64,000 bases of DNA, from contig SHXZ01000002.1 of NCBI GenBank assembly GCA_009693045.1, positions 62,001 through 126,000 of the forward strand, written 5' to 3'. Position 1 is the stretch's first letter, and each line of letters opens with the position of its first letter. This document shows positions 24,460 to 32,888 of this stretch, one piece after another. A model generated the notes under the pieces. The model did no database searches. It worked only from the letters and a program-made list of their open reading frames with translations, and had not been told where the DNA came from. Source of the stretch: Dehalococcoidia bacterium. GTDB taxonomy: Bacteria > Chloroflexota > Dehalococcoidia > Lucifugimonadales > SHYT01. The position numbers were made by a program, and so were the translations under genes.

Positions 24460-26085
24460 ACGGAAATGGACTACACGACCCTTCGCGCTGCCGCCCGGCG
24501 ACGCTGGAACCGTCGTCACAGTGGCAAGCTGCGCATCGCTGTGCAGGTGGCCCACTGCTCGCAGGCCGTCGGCGCGGCCCAGGTCGCCGCCACGCTGCGC
24601 GACGCTGTTGAGCGTCACAGCCTCAATGCCGAGGTAGTGGAGACCGGCTGCGATGGCGCCTGCTTCCTCGCGCCGCGCCTCAGCATTGCTGCCGCCGCCA
24701 CCGCCGCGCGGCCCGCCCTCTCCGCCGACGCCGTCTGGCTCTCGCGCGTCACGCTCCTGCGCGCCGAGGCCATCGTGGAGACGCTCGCCACTACCAGGAT
24801 GCCGCCCTCCGACCCGGGGCCGGACCGCTTCTTCTCCGCGCAGACGCGCCGCATCACCGAGCGCTTCGGCCATGTGGACCCTGCCGACGTAGACGACTAC
24901 ATCGTCCGTGGCGGCTACGAAGGGCTGTGCAAGGCCCTCGCCATGACGCCGGAGCAGGTGATTGAGCAGGTGCTCGCCTCGGGCCTCCAGGGCCGAGGCG
25001 GCGCGTACTTCCCCGCCGCCCAAAAGTGGCGCGCCGCCCGCGCGCACGCCAACGTCGCCCGTTACCTCGTCGTCAACGCCGAGGAGGGCGAGCCGGGCAT
25101 CTTTAAGGACCGCCACATCATGGAGGCCGAACCGCACCGCCTCATTGAGGGCGCCGTGATTGCTGCCTACGCCGCCGGCGCGGAGCGCGTGTTCCTCTAC
25201 ATCAACGCGGAGGCCGACCTGTCCGCAGCACGCGTGGCCCGTGCGTTGGAGCAGGCCTACGCGCTGAAGGTTTTGGGCGACGACGTGCTGGGCAGCGGCG
25301 TCCGCGTCCACGCCGAGATCAGGCGCGGCGCGGGCGGCTACGTCTGCGGCGACGAGACCACGCTCCTCAACACCGTGGAAGGCGACCGGCGCGTGCCACG
25401 CCTCCGCCCGCCGTTTCCCACCGACGCGGGCCTGTGGGGCAAGCCGACGGTCATCAACAACGTGGAGACGCTCAGCAACGTGCCCTTCGTCATGACGCAG
25501 GGCGCGGCGGCCTTCGCCTCCGTGGGCCTGGACAACGCCAAAGGCACCAAGCTCATCTCCCTGAGCGGCGCTGTCCAGCGCCCCGGCCTCGCCGAGGCGC
25601 CCATTGGGACCACGCTGCGGCACATCATCTACGAGATCGGCGGCGGGCCGCTCCCCGGCCACACGCTCACCGCCATCGCGTGCGGCGGCCCGTCCAGCGG
25701 CGTGCTGCCGCCATCCATGCTGGACACGCCGCTGCGCCCCGGCCAGATACACGGGTCGGGCGTTATCATGGGCGCGGGCGGCGTCATCGTCGTGGACGAG
25801 CGCACGCGCGTCATTGACGTGGTGCGCAAGCAGGCGTGGTACAACGCCAACGAGTCGTGCGGCAAGTGCACGCCCTGCCGCGAGGGTACGCCCAAGATGG
25901 CCGTCGCGCTGGACCGCCTTGCCTCCGGCCAGGGCAAGCAGGCCGACCTGGACGAGCTGCGGGAGCTGGCGGAGGTCGTCGGAGCGGCGTCGCTGTGCGG
26001 ACTGGGCCAGGCAGCCGGCGGGCCGATCAACAGCTGGTTGCAGATGTTTGGAGAGGAGATGCGGGGGTTGGCGGGTGTGAGGTGA
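24457..26085 (+). CDS. NuoF-like FMN/NADH-binding subunit of formate dehydrogenase
   Basis: 542 residues, of the longer HoxF/FdsB type. An N-terminal thioredoxin-like 2Fe-2S region (about 1-110, with VAHCSQAV and GCDGACF) precedes the FMN/NADH domain: GLQGRGGAYFPAAQKW (FMN loop), VVNAEEGEPGIFKDR, GAGGYVCGDETTLLNTVEG. The C-terminal 4Fe-4S motif is ESCGKCTPCREG with CGLGQ later. It exchanges electrons with NAD. GTG 24457 or ATG 24466 may be the start; both use the repeat-derived purine tract. The formate dehydrogenase series continues at 26558 after the GIY-YIG insert. Confidence 0.9.
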   Translation: MTEMDYTTLRAAARRRWNRRHSGKLRIAVQVAHCSQAVGAAQVAATLRDAVERHSLNAEVVETGCDGACFLAPRLSIAAAATAARPALSADAVWLSRVTLLRAEAIVETLATTRMPPSDPGPDRFFSAQTRRITERFGHVDPADVDDYIVRGGYEGLCKALAMTPEQVIEQVLASGLQGRGGAYFPAAQKWRAARAHANVARYLVVNAEEGEPGIFKDRHIMEAEPHRLIEGAVIAAYAAGAERVFLYINAEADLSAARVARALEQAYALKVLGDDVLGSGVRVHAEIRRGAGGYVCGDETTLLNTVEGDRRVPRLRPPFPTDAGLWGKPTVINNVETLSNVPFVMTQGAAAFASVGLDNAKGTKLISLSGAVQRPGLAEAPIGTTLRHIIYEIGGGPLPGHTLTAIACGGPSSGVLPPSMLDTPLRPGQIHGSGVIMGAGGVIVVDERTRVIDVVRKQAWYNANESCGKCTPCREGTPKMAVALDRLASGQGKQADLDELRELAEVVGAASLCGLGQAAGGPINSWLQMFGEEMRGLAGVR

Positions 26086-26091
26086 GGGGGT

Positions 26092-26137
26092 GTCATTCTG
26101 AGCCGGAGCACAGCGGAGGCGAAGAATCTCCCCTGAC
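26092..26137 (+). repeat. left inverted copy of the GTCATTCTGAG repeat
   Basis: 46 bp, from GTCATTCTGAG to GAAGAATCTCCCCTGAC, with an 18-nt middle. It starts 7 nt after the stop of the NuoF-like gene. Confidence 0.85.
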
Positions 26138-26162
26138 GTAGTGTGGAAGAGGCCTGGCCGCT

Positions 26163-26447
26163 GTGAGCTACTACGTTTACATCATGAGCAATGCCTCCAA
26201 GACCCTCTACGTCGGCGTCACCAACGACCTGACTCGGCGCGTATTCACCCACAAGAACAAGATGGGGAGTGCGTTCGCAAGGCGGTACAATGTTACCAAG
26301 CTCGTGTACTACGAAGAAACGAGCGAAATCACCTCCGCGATTACCAGAGAGAAGCAAATCAAGGGTTGGCTGAGGAGTAAGAAGATAGTGTTAGTTGAGT
26401 CGGTCAATCCCGAATGGAAGGACTTGAGCAAGGAGTTCCTCGGATAA
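26163..26447 (+). CDS. small GIY-YIG domain nuclease
   Basis: 94 residues, single GIY-YIG domain of the UPF0213/YhbQ size class. The signature reads YYVYIMSNASKTLYVGVTND (Y-V-Y then Y-V-G), followed by the catalytic Arg in LTRRVFTHK, and a Glu in TREKQIKGW. GIY-YIG nucleases nick DNA with one metal ion; the group includes homing and transposon-associated enzymes as well as UvrC. The start is GTG at 26163. GC is lower than in the flanking fdh genes. It has no metabolic link to them and is framed by inverted repeats, so it is most likely an inserted selfish or cargo gene. Confidence 0.9.
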   Translation: MSYYVYIMSNASKTLYVGVTNDLTRRVFTHKNKMGSAFARRYNVTKLVYYEETSEITSAITREKQIKGWLRSKKIVLVESVNPEWKDLSKEFLG

Positions 26448-26470
26448 GTGCCATGAGCATCTCAAGTTTT

Positions 26471-26513
26471 GTCAGGGGAGATTCTTCGGTCGTTGCGGTT
26501 CCCTCAGAATGAC
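26471..26513 (-). repeat. right inverted copy of the GTCATTCTGAG repeat
   Basis: 43 bp in inverse orientation: GTCAGGGGAGATTCTTC to CTCAGAATGAC. Same ends as the left copy, with a 15-nt middle of different sequence. Confidence 0.85.
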
Positions 26514-26557
26514 AGAGTGGGGAGTTGGCAGCGAACACGGAAACCAGGAGGGACCAC

Positions 26558-27409
26558 ATGCACATCACGCTGACCGTCAACGGCGCCAAGATCACCATCC
26601 CGGACGGCGCCTCCGTCCTGGACGCCGTCAACGCCTCCAGCACCTACATCTCCCAGCTCTGCAAGGACCCCGACATGAAGCCCATCGGCGCGTGTCGCAC
26701 GTGCCTGGTGCAGATTGAGGGGCAGCGCGGCTTCCCCGCCTCCTGCTCCACGCCCGCCCGCGACGGCATGGTCGTGTCCACGGAGACGGCGGACGTGCGG
26801 CGGATTCGTCGCGTGGTGCTGGAGCTGACGTTGGCGATGGTGATGCCGGAGGCGGCGAGCGGCCGGGTGGGTGAGGTTTCGCCCTCACCCTCGCCCTCTC
26901 CCATCAAGGGAGAGGGACCCACCCCTTCTCCCTCCCCTGAAGGGGGAGGGAGCGAGAGGGAGAGGTTGGTGGGGAGTGGGGATGGAGGCCCTTCAACAGG
27001 CTCAGGGCGAGCGGATTACGCCACCGCCGACTTCCGCGAGCTCACCGCCGCCGCGCGCCATCACGACCTCGTCGCGCCGCGCTGGGCGCCGCGCCAGCGG
27101 GAGCCGATTGACACCAGCAGCCCCGTCTTCAACATAGACATGTCGGCGTGCATCATGTGCGGGCGCTGCGCCCAGGGCTGCCAGGACGGGCACCAGTTCA
27201 TCGGCGCCATAGACGTGCTGGGCGCGGGGCAGCACGCCCGCATCGGCACGTTTGACAACAAGCCGCTGGTTGAGTCCATCTGCACCACCTGCGGCACCTG
27301 CCTCTCCGTCTGCCCGACGGGCGCCATCCACACGAAGGAGCAGGCCGCGCTCCCGCTAAGCGCCATGGATACCGAGGAGACCCGCCTCAACAGAGGCGCG
27401 AGAGCGTAG
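26558..27409 (+). CDS. iron-sulfur subunit of formate dehydrogenase (HoxU/NuoG N-terminal type)
   Basis: 283 residues. Residues 1-80 are a 2Fe-2S ferredoxin domain with Cys in SQLCKDPDMKPIGACRTCLV and ASCSTPA. Later come two 4Fe-4S motifs, CIMCGRCAQGC (about 191-201) and CTTCGTCLSVCP (about 244-255). In many formate dehydrogenases this module is fused to the catalytic subunit; here it is separate. ATG 26558 follows CAGGAGGG. Residues about 109-152 are translated dispersed repeats (26884-27014) in the loop between the ferredoxin domain and the 4Fe-4S part, where extra length is likely tolerated. Confidence 0.9.
   Translation: MHITLTVNGAKITIPDGASVLDAVNASSTYISQLCKDPDMKPIGACRTCLVQIEGQRGFPASCSTPARDGMVVSTETADVRRIRRVVLELTLAMVMPEAASGRVGEVSPSPSPSPIKGEGPTPSPSPEGGGSERERLVGSGDGGPSTGSGRADYATADFRELTAAARHHDLVAPRWAPRQREPIDTSSPVFNIDMSACIMCGRCAQGCQDGHQFIGAIDVLGAGQHARIGTFDNKPLVESICTTCGTCLSVCPTGAIHTKEQAALPLSAMDTEETRLNRGARA
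26884..27014. repeat. repeat cluster inserted in frame in the formate dehydrogenase iron-sulfur gene
   Basis: Three adjoining elements: CCCTCTCCCATCAAGGGAGA (from 26898), CTCCCTCCCCTGAAGGGGGA (from 26928), and CCCTTCAACAGGCTCAGGGC at 26989-27008. Together they add about 44 residues rich in Ser, Pro, Gly and Glu. None introduces a stop. Confidence 0.75.
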
Positions 27410-27415
27410 AGTTTT

Positions 27416-27455
27416 CCCCTCTCCACGTGAGTGGAGAGGGGTTAGGGGTGAGGCG
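27416..27455. repeat. purine-rich hairpin repeat between fdh subunit genes
   Basis: CCCCTCTCCACGTGAGTGGA and GAGGGGTTAGGGGTGAGGCG: the same form as the elements at 20823 and 22051. It lies just past the iron-sulfur subunit stop, about 55 nt before the fdhA start. Confidence 0.75.
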
Positions 27456-27509
27456 GGATGGGCGGATGAAGGGCAGCGTCGTGCAGAGAGCGTGTGAAGG
27501 AGCAAGCCA

Positions 27510-29657
27510 ATGGTTCAGCTAATAGAACGACCCGCAGCGATCACGAAGACCGTCACCTCCACCTGTCCCTACTGCGGCGTCGGCTGCGGCATCAAGCTCA
27601 ACGTCAACGCCCAGGGCCGCATCGTCTCCGTGGACGACGACCCAACGAACAAGTCCAGCGTGGGCATGCTCTGCATCAAGGGCCGCTTCGGCTACACCTT
27701 CGTCCAGCACCCCGACCGCATCACCACGCCGCTCATCAAGGAGAACGGCGAGTTCCGGCTCGCCACCTGGGACGAGGCGCTTGACCTTATCGCCGACCGC
27801 CTCGCCGGGTACCGAGGCGACGCCTTCGCCACGCTCGCATCCGCCAAGGCCACCAACGAGGATGGCTACGTCCAGCAGAAGTGGTCGCGCATGGTCATGC
27901 AGAGCAACCACATTGACCACTGTACACGCCTCTGCCACTCGCCCTCGGTGGAGGCCATGCTCACGTCGCTGGGCAGCGGCGCGACGAGCAACTCCTACAT
28001 TGACTACGAGGAGGCCGGCTGCCTGATCATCATCGGCTCCGACGCCAACTCCAACCACCCCGTCGCCGCCTCGCGAATGCGCCGGGCCATCGTGGAGCGC
28101 GGCGCCAAGCTCATCATCATTAACCCCAAGCGCATTGAGATGTGCGACTACGCCGACCTGTGGCTGCGCCCGCTCCCTGGCACCGACGTCGCGCTCCTCA
28201 ACGCCATGGCCAAGGTCATCCTGGACGAGGGCCTCGCCGACATGGATTTCGTCCGCAACCGCACCGAGGGGTTTGACGAGTGGCGGCGCATCGTGGAAAA
28301 GTACACGCCGGAGCACGCGGCGCGCATCACCGGCGTCCCGGCCGATGAGATCCGCCAGGCGGCGCGCATCTACGCGCGCCCGCCGTTCAGCGGCTCGTGC
28401 CTCATCTGGGGCATGGGCGTTACACAGCACACCAACGGCACGCCCAACGCTCACGCGCTGCTCAACCTCTCGTTCGTTGCGGGGCAACTCGGCAAGCCCG
28501 GCGGCGGCGTCTCGCCCCTGCGCGGCCAGAACAACGTCCAGGGCTGCGGCGATGCGGGTTGCCTCCCCAACGCCTTTCCCGGCTACCAGCTCGTGGCGAA
28601 CAATCCGGTCCGCGAGAAGTTTGAGCGCGCCTGGGGCGCCAGGGTCCCGCCCAAGGACGGCATGGTCGTCACTGAGTTCGTGGAGTCCATCCTGCACGGC
28701 GGCGTCAAGGCGATGTACGTAGTTGGCGAGAACCCGCTCCTCTCCGAGCCCGACCTCCACCACGCGGAGGCCGCGTTCAAGAAGCTGGAGTTCCTGGTCG
28801 TCCAGGACATCTTCATGCACGAGACCGCGGAGATCGCGGACGTGGTGCTGCCCGCGGCCACTTTCGCGGAGAAGGACGGCACGTTCACCAACAGCGAGCG
28901 CCGCGTCCAGCGCGTCCGCAAGGCCATTGAGCCGGTCGGCCAGTCGCGGCCCGACTGGGACATCCTCTGCGACCTGGCTCGGCGCATGTCCCGCAAGCTG
29001 GGCCTTGGCATGGAGGACCAGTTCAGCTACGCACACCCGTCGGCGATATGGGCAGAGATGGTCTCGCTCACGCCCAGCCTCGCGGGCATCAGCTACGAGC
29101 GGCTGGAGCACGAGGGCGGCATCCAGTGGCCCTGCCCCACGCCCGACCACCCCGGCACCCGCTACCTGTACGCCGACTCGTTCCCGCGCGGGCCGCGCGC
29201 CCTGTTCGTGGGGTTTGACCAGGAGCCAGCCGCCGCCGAGCTGCCCGACCGCCGCTTCCCGCTCATCCTCAACACGGGGCGCATCTTGTACCACTGGCAC
29301 GGCGGCACCATCACCCGCCGCGCCGTCAACCTGCTCGCCAAGGCGCCGGAGCTCCAGGTGCTCATCCATCCCGCCGACGCCGAGAAGCACGGCGTCGTCA
29401 ACGGCGAGTGGATCCGCGTGCGGTCCCGGCGCGGCGAGTTGGAGGCCCGCGCCCTCGTCGGCGAGGGCACGCAGGAAGGCTCGGTCTTCGTGCCGTTCGT
29501 CAAGCTCGCCAAGCACGCCGCCAACTTCCTGACCAACGCCGCGCTGGACCCGCGTTCCAAGATCCCCGAGTATAAGGTCTGCGCGGTGCGGCTGGAGAAG
29601 GTGGGAGAGGAGCAGGCGACGGACTCGGTGGGGAGGAGAGGTGGCAGACGCGGGTAG
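27510..29657 (+). CDS. fdhA: formate dehydrogenase catalytic subunit, Mo/W-bis-MGD, Cys form
   Basis: 715 residues. Residues 18-60 hold the 4Fe-4S cysteines (TCPYCGVGC and MLCIKGR). The metal ligand is Cys142 in DHCTRLCHSPSV, where other enzymes carry selenocysteine. MGD-binding segments include GSDANSNHPVAASRMRRA, GKPGGGVSPLRGQNNVQGCGDAG and the C-terminal molydopterin-binding domain NTGRILYHWHGGTITRR. There is no Tat signal, so the enzyme is cytoplasmic. AAGGAG precedes the ATG. It oxidises formate to CO2 and would pass electrons through the split iron-sulfur subunit to the NuoE/NuoF-like pair and NAD. MobA upstream would supply the guanylylated cofactor. Confidence 0.93.
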   Translation: MVQLIERPAAITKTVTSTCPYCGVGCGIKLNVNAQGRIVSVDDDPTNKSSVGMLCIKGRFGYTFVQHPDRITTPLIKENGEFRLATWDEALDLIADRLAGYRGDAFATLASAKATNEDGYVQQKWSRMVMQSNHIDHCTRLCHSPSVEAMLTSLGSGATSNSYIDYEEAGCLIIIGSDANSNHPVAASRMRRAIVERGAKLIIINPKRIEMCDYADLWLRPLPGTDVALLNAMAKVILDEGLADMDFVRNRTEGFDEWRRIVEKYTPEHAARITGVPADEIRQAARIYARPPFSGSCLIWGMGVTQHTNGTPNAHALLNLSFVAGQLGKPGGGVSPLRGQNNVQGCGDAGCLPNAFPGYQLVANNPVREKFERAWGARVPPKDGMVVTEFVESILHGGVKAMYVVGENPLLSEPDLHHAEAAFKKLEFLVVQDIFMHETAEIADVVLPAATFAEKDGTFTNSERRVQRVRKAIEPVGQSRPDWDILCDLARRMSRKLGLGMEDQFSYAHPSAIWAEMVSLTPSLAGISYERLEHEGGIQWPCPTPDHPGTRYLYADSFPRGPRALFVGFDQEPAAAELPDRRFPLILNTGRILYHWHGGTITRRAVNLLAKAPELQVLIHPADAEKHGVVNGEWIRVRSRRGELEARALVGEGTQEGSVFVPFVKLAKHAANFLTNAALDPRSKIPEYKVCAVRLEKVGEEQATDSVGRRGGRRG

Positions 29658-29689
29658 AACAGCAGCGGGTTTTCATTGCCGGCGTAGGG

Positions 29690-29738
29690 GCCCTGCCCAG
29701 TTCGCTCTCTCTCAGGGGGAGAGGGATCGGTGAGGAGG
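29690..29738. repeat. CTCTCTCTCAGGGGGAGAGG repeat after fdhA
   Basis: A degenerate copy of the purine-rich hairpin family (GCTCTCTCTCAGGGGGAGAG, then GGTGAGGAGGG), 33 nt after the fdhA stop. Confidence 0.5.
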
Positions 29739-29867
29739 GATCGAAGACGCCGTCTAACACAACTAAGCGGAAGATCTTGGCCGGCTTTGCTAGCTGGGCC
29801 ATGGCTGAGTCACCGCGTGCTTCCCTTCTATTTTTAGAGGTCAAAATTAGCGGAGAAAGAAGAATTG

Positions 29868-29987
29868 ATGTGCTATGCGTGGAAGAGCCCGTTGACGGCG
29901 CTGGAGTACCACCTGCTGTTCGGGGCGGTGGGCGGCCTGGCGGCGGGGTTCGCACTATGGAAGGGCGCGAAAAAGCGTGACAAATAG
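29868..29987 (+). CDS. small single-span membrane protein candidate
   Basis: 39 residues starting MCYAWKSPLTALEYH and ending in basic residues. Residues about 16-32 (LLFGAVGGLAAGFALW) form one hydrophobic span. GGAG and AGAAG lie upstream. Local base use fits coding in this frame but the evidence is limited by length. It could be a small accessory of the neighbouring formate dehydrogenase or unrelated. Confidence 0.4.
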   Translation: MCYAWKSPLTALEYHLLFGAVGGLAAGFALWKGAKKRDK

Positions 29988-30079
29988 ACAAGGCGTGGTA
30001 CCGTAGTATGCTGACGCACCGCTCCTAGTAGACAAGTAGAGAACGGTTCTCACTCGGGGCACTTCACGGGAGAAGAGAT

Positions 30080-30289
30080 ATGACGACTAAGCGCAGCACC
30101 GAGGAAACCAGCCAGGACATGGACAAGGCCGCGCGCGAGGCCGCTGCGGAGCTGGAGAAAGCCCGCATTGACTCCGACGAGCAGGCCAAAGCGGTGGAGT
30201 TCGTCGCGCAGTGGTGGCGTCGCCACTACCTGAAGGCGGGCCACAAGCGGCTGGCGCGTGCGCTTCTGGAGTACGCACCCCGGAAGTAA
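30080..30289 (+). CDS. small hypothetical helical protein
   Basis: 69 residues, very rich in Ala, Glu, Lys and Arg (DKAAREAAAELEKARIDS, FVAQWWRRHYLKAGHKR), with no signal or membrane segment. The ATG has GGGAGAAGAG just upstream, and an inverted repeat GAGAACGGTTCTC (30039-30051) lies 28 nt before it and may be a regulatory site. Not recognised as a known family. It could be a small nucleic-acid or protein-binding factor. Confidence 0.55.
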   Translation: MTTKRSTEETSQDMDKAAREAAAELEKARIDSDEQAKAVEFVAQWWRRHYLKAGHKRLARALLEYAPRK

Positions 30290-30339
30290 ACGCCGCCGCT
30301 GTAGTCCTTTCCCTCTTGGGGCTGGCTTGGGTGAGGTTT

Positions 30340-31080
30340 CTACCCCTTCAGGTGCTTGGCCAGGAACGCCTTCGTGCGGTCCCACGCCAGTGTAGCGCCT
30401 GTCTCCTGGTACGCGCGCCCTCCCGGCTCCGCGAAGCCGTGCCCCGCGCCCGCGTAGACGTTCAGGTCCACGCTCTTCTTATACCTCGCGGCCAGCTTTA
30501 GGAACTCCTCGCGCTGGTCCTGTGGGATCGCGCCGTCGGCCTCGCCGTAGTGGCCCTGCCACGGGCACCACAGATTCGCCACGCGGTCGACCGGCATCAC
30601 GGTCGTGTCGGCCTGGGTGTCCGGCCCGTAGTGCATCTGGTTGTAGAACGAGACGCACGCGCTCAGGCGCGGGTTGTGGCAGGCGAACACCAGCGGGAAC
30701 GCGGTGCAGAAGCCGATCACAGCGATGCGGTCCGGCCGCACGACCGGCAGCCCCTGGAGATAGCTCAGCGTGGCGTCCAGGTTCAGCAGGTGCGACCGCT
30801 CGTTGATAGTGCGGAAGAGCGGCAGCAGCGTGGGATACGTGGCGGGCCGGGGAAGCTGGTCCTCCGGCATGTGCGAGTACATGTCAAACACCAGCACCGC
30901 ATAGCCCTGCACAGCGATGCTCTTCCCGATGTCTACCACGCCGCCGGTCAGCCCGCCCGCGCCCGGGTGAACGATGACGGCGGGGAGCTTGCCGGCAGTC
31001 GGCGGGTACATGAGCACGCCACGTAGCATGATGCCTTCGCCGGGGAACGCAACGCGCGTTTCAATGAGTCCGTTAGGCAT
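30340..31080 (-). CDS. dienelactone hydrolase family protein
   Basis: 246 residues with an alpha/beta-hydrolase layout: VIVHPGAGGLTGG (oxyanion region), the nucleophile elbow GFCTAF with Cys, Asp in GEADGAIPQDQ and His in GAGHGFAEP. This Cys-Asp-His triad is that of dienelactone hydrolases; the usual GFCxGG is altered to GFCTAF. ATG 31080 has GGAGG 5 nt upstream and was preferred over ATG 31146. The family hydrolyses lactones and esters; the substrate is unknown. It is transcribed toward the formate dehydrogenase cluster, tail to tail. Confidence 0.88.
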   Translation of the reverse strand: MPNGLIETRVAFPGEGIMLRGVLMYPPTAGKLPAVIVHPGAGGLTGGVVDIGKSIAVQGYAVLVFDMYSHMPEDQLPRPATYPTLLPLFRTINERSHLLNLDATLSYLQGLPVVRPDRIAVIGFCTAFPLVFACHNPRLSACVSFYNQMHYGPDTQADTTVMPVDRVANLWCPWQGHYGEADGAIPQDQREEFLKLAARYKKSVDLNVYAGAGHGFAEPGGRAYQETGATLAWDRTKAFLAKHLKG

Positions 31081-31130
31081 AGGTACCTCCAGTAGATGGT
31101 TGTTGAAGCCCTCGGTCAATCGTCGGTTGC

Positions 31131-31158
31131 GTAGGGCGGGTTTCAAACCCGCCGCTAC
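31131..31158. repeat. GTAGGG-type palindromic repeat
   Basis: GTAGGGCGGGTTT and AAACCCGCCGCTAC around a single C, with one bulge in the stem. It lies 10 nt past the lipoprotein stop codon and ahead of the hydrolase gene. Confidence 0.75.
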
Positions 31159-31167
31159 CTGCTGGCC

Positions 31168-31779
<612 letters not shown>

Positions 31780-31835
31780 TCGTTCAGTCCTGATGTATCT
31801 CTCCTTCTCCGGTATGGTTCCTAGCGAGGGGGATC

Positions 31836-32858
31836 CTAGAAGATCGCCAGCGGGTTCGCCGGCGATCCCGTCCCCGTCTCCACCCGCAGTGGCGCTAGTA
31901 TGAACATGAACTCCCACCGGCTCCGCTGTTCGCACGCCGCCGTCAGGTCCTCAAAGTTGCCGTTGTCCATCAGCCACAGGCCCATGATCGGGATGCCGAC
32001 CTGGTGGACCGGCTGAATGTACGCCTCGTACCCGCTCGGGACGGCGTCGTTGGCGCTGTCCGATCCGAGCATGGCGACGCCGCGCTCGCGGAGCCAGGGC
32101 AGGCACGCCCCGTGCAGCCCCGCGCGGCCTTGCGCGAGCGGCCACGCCCCCAACTCCTTGCGCCGCCGCCAATGCCCCGTGCGTATGAGCAGTGCGTCGC
32201 CCTGCTCCACGCGGACTTTTTGCGCTTTTTCGGCGGCATCCAGGTCCTCGGGAAAGATCTGGTGGTCCTTGCCCGGCTCCAGCCACTTCACACCGCGAAC
32301 GCGGGGGATGTCCAGAAGCACCCCGCGCGTGACCACGCCCATGTGCGCCAGGCCGATGGCCCCTGCCTTGGCGCCGTCCCGCGCCGTGACCAAGCCCGCC
32401 GAGCGCCCATTGTACATCTGCCCGTTGTGGAGGATGTGGCAGGGAGCGTCCAGGTGCGTGAAGTAGTACCCGTGGTACGTGATGCCGTAGAAGTCGCCGG
32501 TGCCCTGCATTCGTCCCGGCTCCGACTTCTGGCTGGCGAAACCCTCGCCGGTGCCGGTCATAAAGTGCATGAACGGGCTGGTGATGTCGGGCGCGACCTC
32601 GCCACGCGGGATGGGCCGCGCGCAGCTCACCGAGACGCCGTCCCGGACGAGTTTGGCGGCTTGCAGGCGCTTCTCCGGCGTGATGAGGTTCAACGTGCCA
32701 ATCTGGTCTTCCTTGCCCCAGCGCCCCCAGTTGCTCAGCTTGGTGAAATAGCTCCCGACCTCGGCCTGGGAAGGCACACGGGGCTTGTCGCTCCTCTTAG
32801 CGGTAGGCTTCCCTGCGGAGCGCGTGCTGGTCCTTCGTGCGGTGGTTTTCGTCGTTAT
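31836..32858 (-). CDS. cyclase family protein (kynurenine formamidase-like metal hydrolase)
   Basis: About 313-340 residues. The signature HLDAPCH (in YYFTHLDAPCHIL) is the HxDxPxH-type metal motif of the cyclase/formamidase family. LLIRTGHWRRRKELG and HQVGIPIMGLWLMDNGNFEDL are further family segments. These enzymes hydrolyse amides or lactones such as N-formylkynurenine. The start is unusual: a promoter (32889-32917) and AAGGAGG place initiation at about 32858, where the codon is ATA, followed by a Thr/Lys/Arg-rich tail. The first normal start in frame is GTG at 32777, which would give 313 residues beginning VPSQAEV. Confidence 0.85.
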   Translation of the reverse strand: MTTKTTARRTSTRSAGKPTAKRSDKPRVPSQAEVGSYFTKLSNWGRWGKEDQIGTLNLITPEKRLQAAKLVRDGVSVSCARPIPRGEVAPDITSPFMHFMTGTGEGFASQKSEPGRMQGTGDFYGITYHGYYFTHLDAPCHILHNGQMYNGRSAGLVTARDGAKAGAIGLAHMGVVTRGVLLDIPRVRGVKWLEPGKDHQIFPEDLDAAEKAQKVRVEQGDALLIRTGHWRRRKELGAWPLAQGRAGLHGACLPWLRERGVAMLGSDSANDAVPSGYEAYIQPVHQVGIPIMGLWLMDNGNFEDLTAACEQRSRWEFMFILAPLRVETGTGSPANPLAIF

Positions 32859-32888
32859 GCTCCCTCCTTCACCCGCGATATTAACGGG

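Larger units (their letters stand above)
26092..26513. mobile_element. GIY-YIG nuclease cassette bracketed by inverted GTCATTCTGAG repeats
   Basis: A 422-bp unit: left repeat 26092-26137, GIY-YIG gene 26163-26447, right repeat 26471-26513 in the opposite direction. The outer 11 nt (GTCATTCTGAG) and inner 17 nt (GAAGAATCTCCCCTGAC) of both ends are identical after inversion; only the middle differs. It splits an otherwise continuous formate dehydrogenase operon. No clear target duplication is visible. Mobility is inferred. Confidence 0.6.

Noticed and set aside
26092..26513. CRISPR-like interpretation of the repeats flanking the GIY-YIG gene
   Set aside because: There are only two copies, inverted, with a gene between; no regular direct repeats and spacers, and no cas genes in the window.
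27519..29516. A 665-codon minus-strand frame opposite fdhA
   Set aside because: It mirrors the plus-strand codons of fdhA and has no recognisable motif or start signal.
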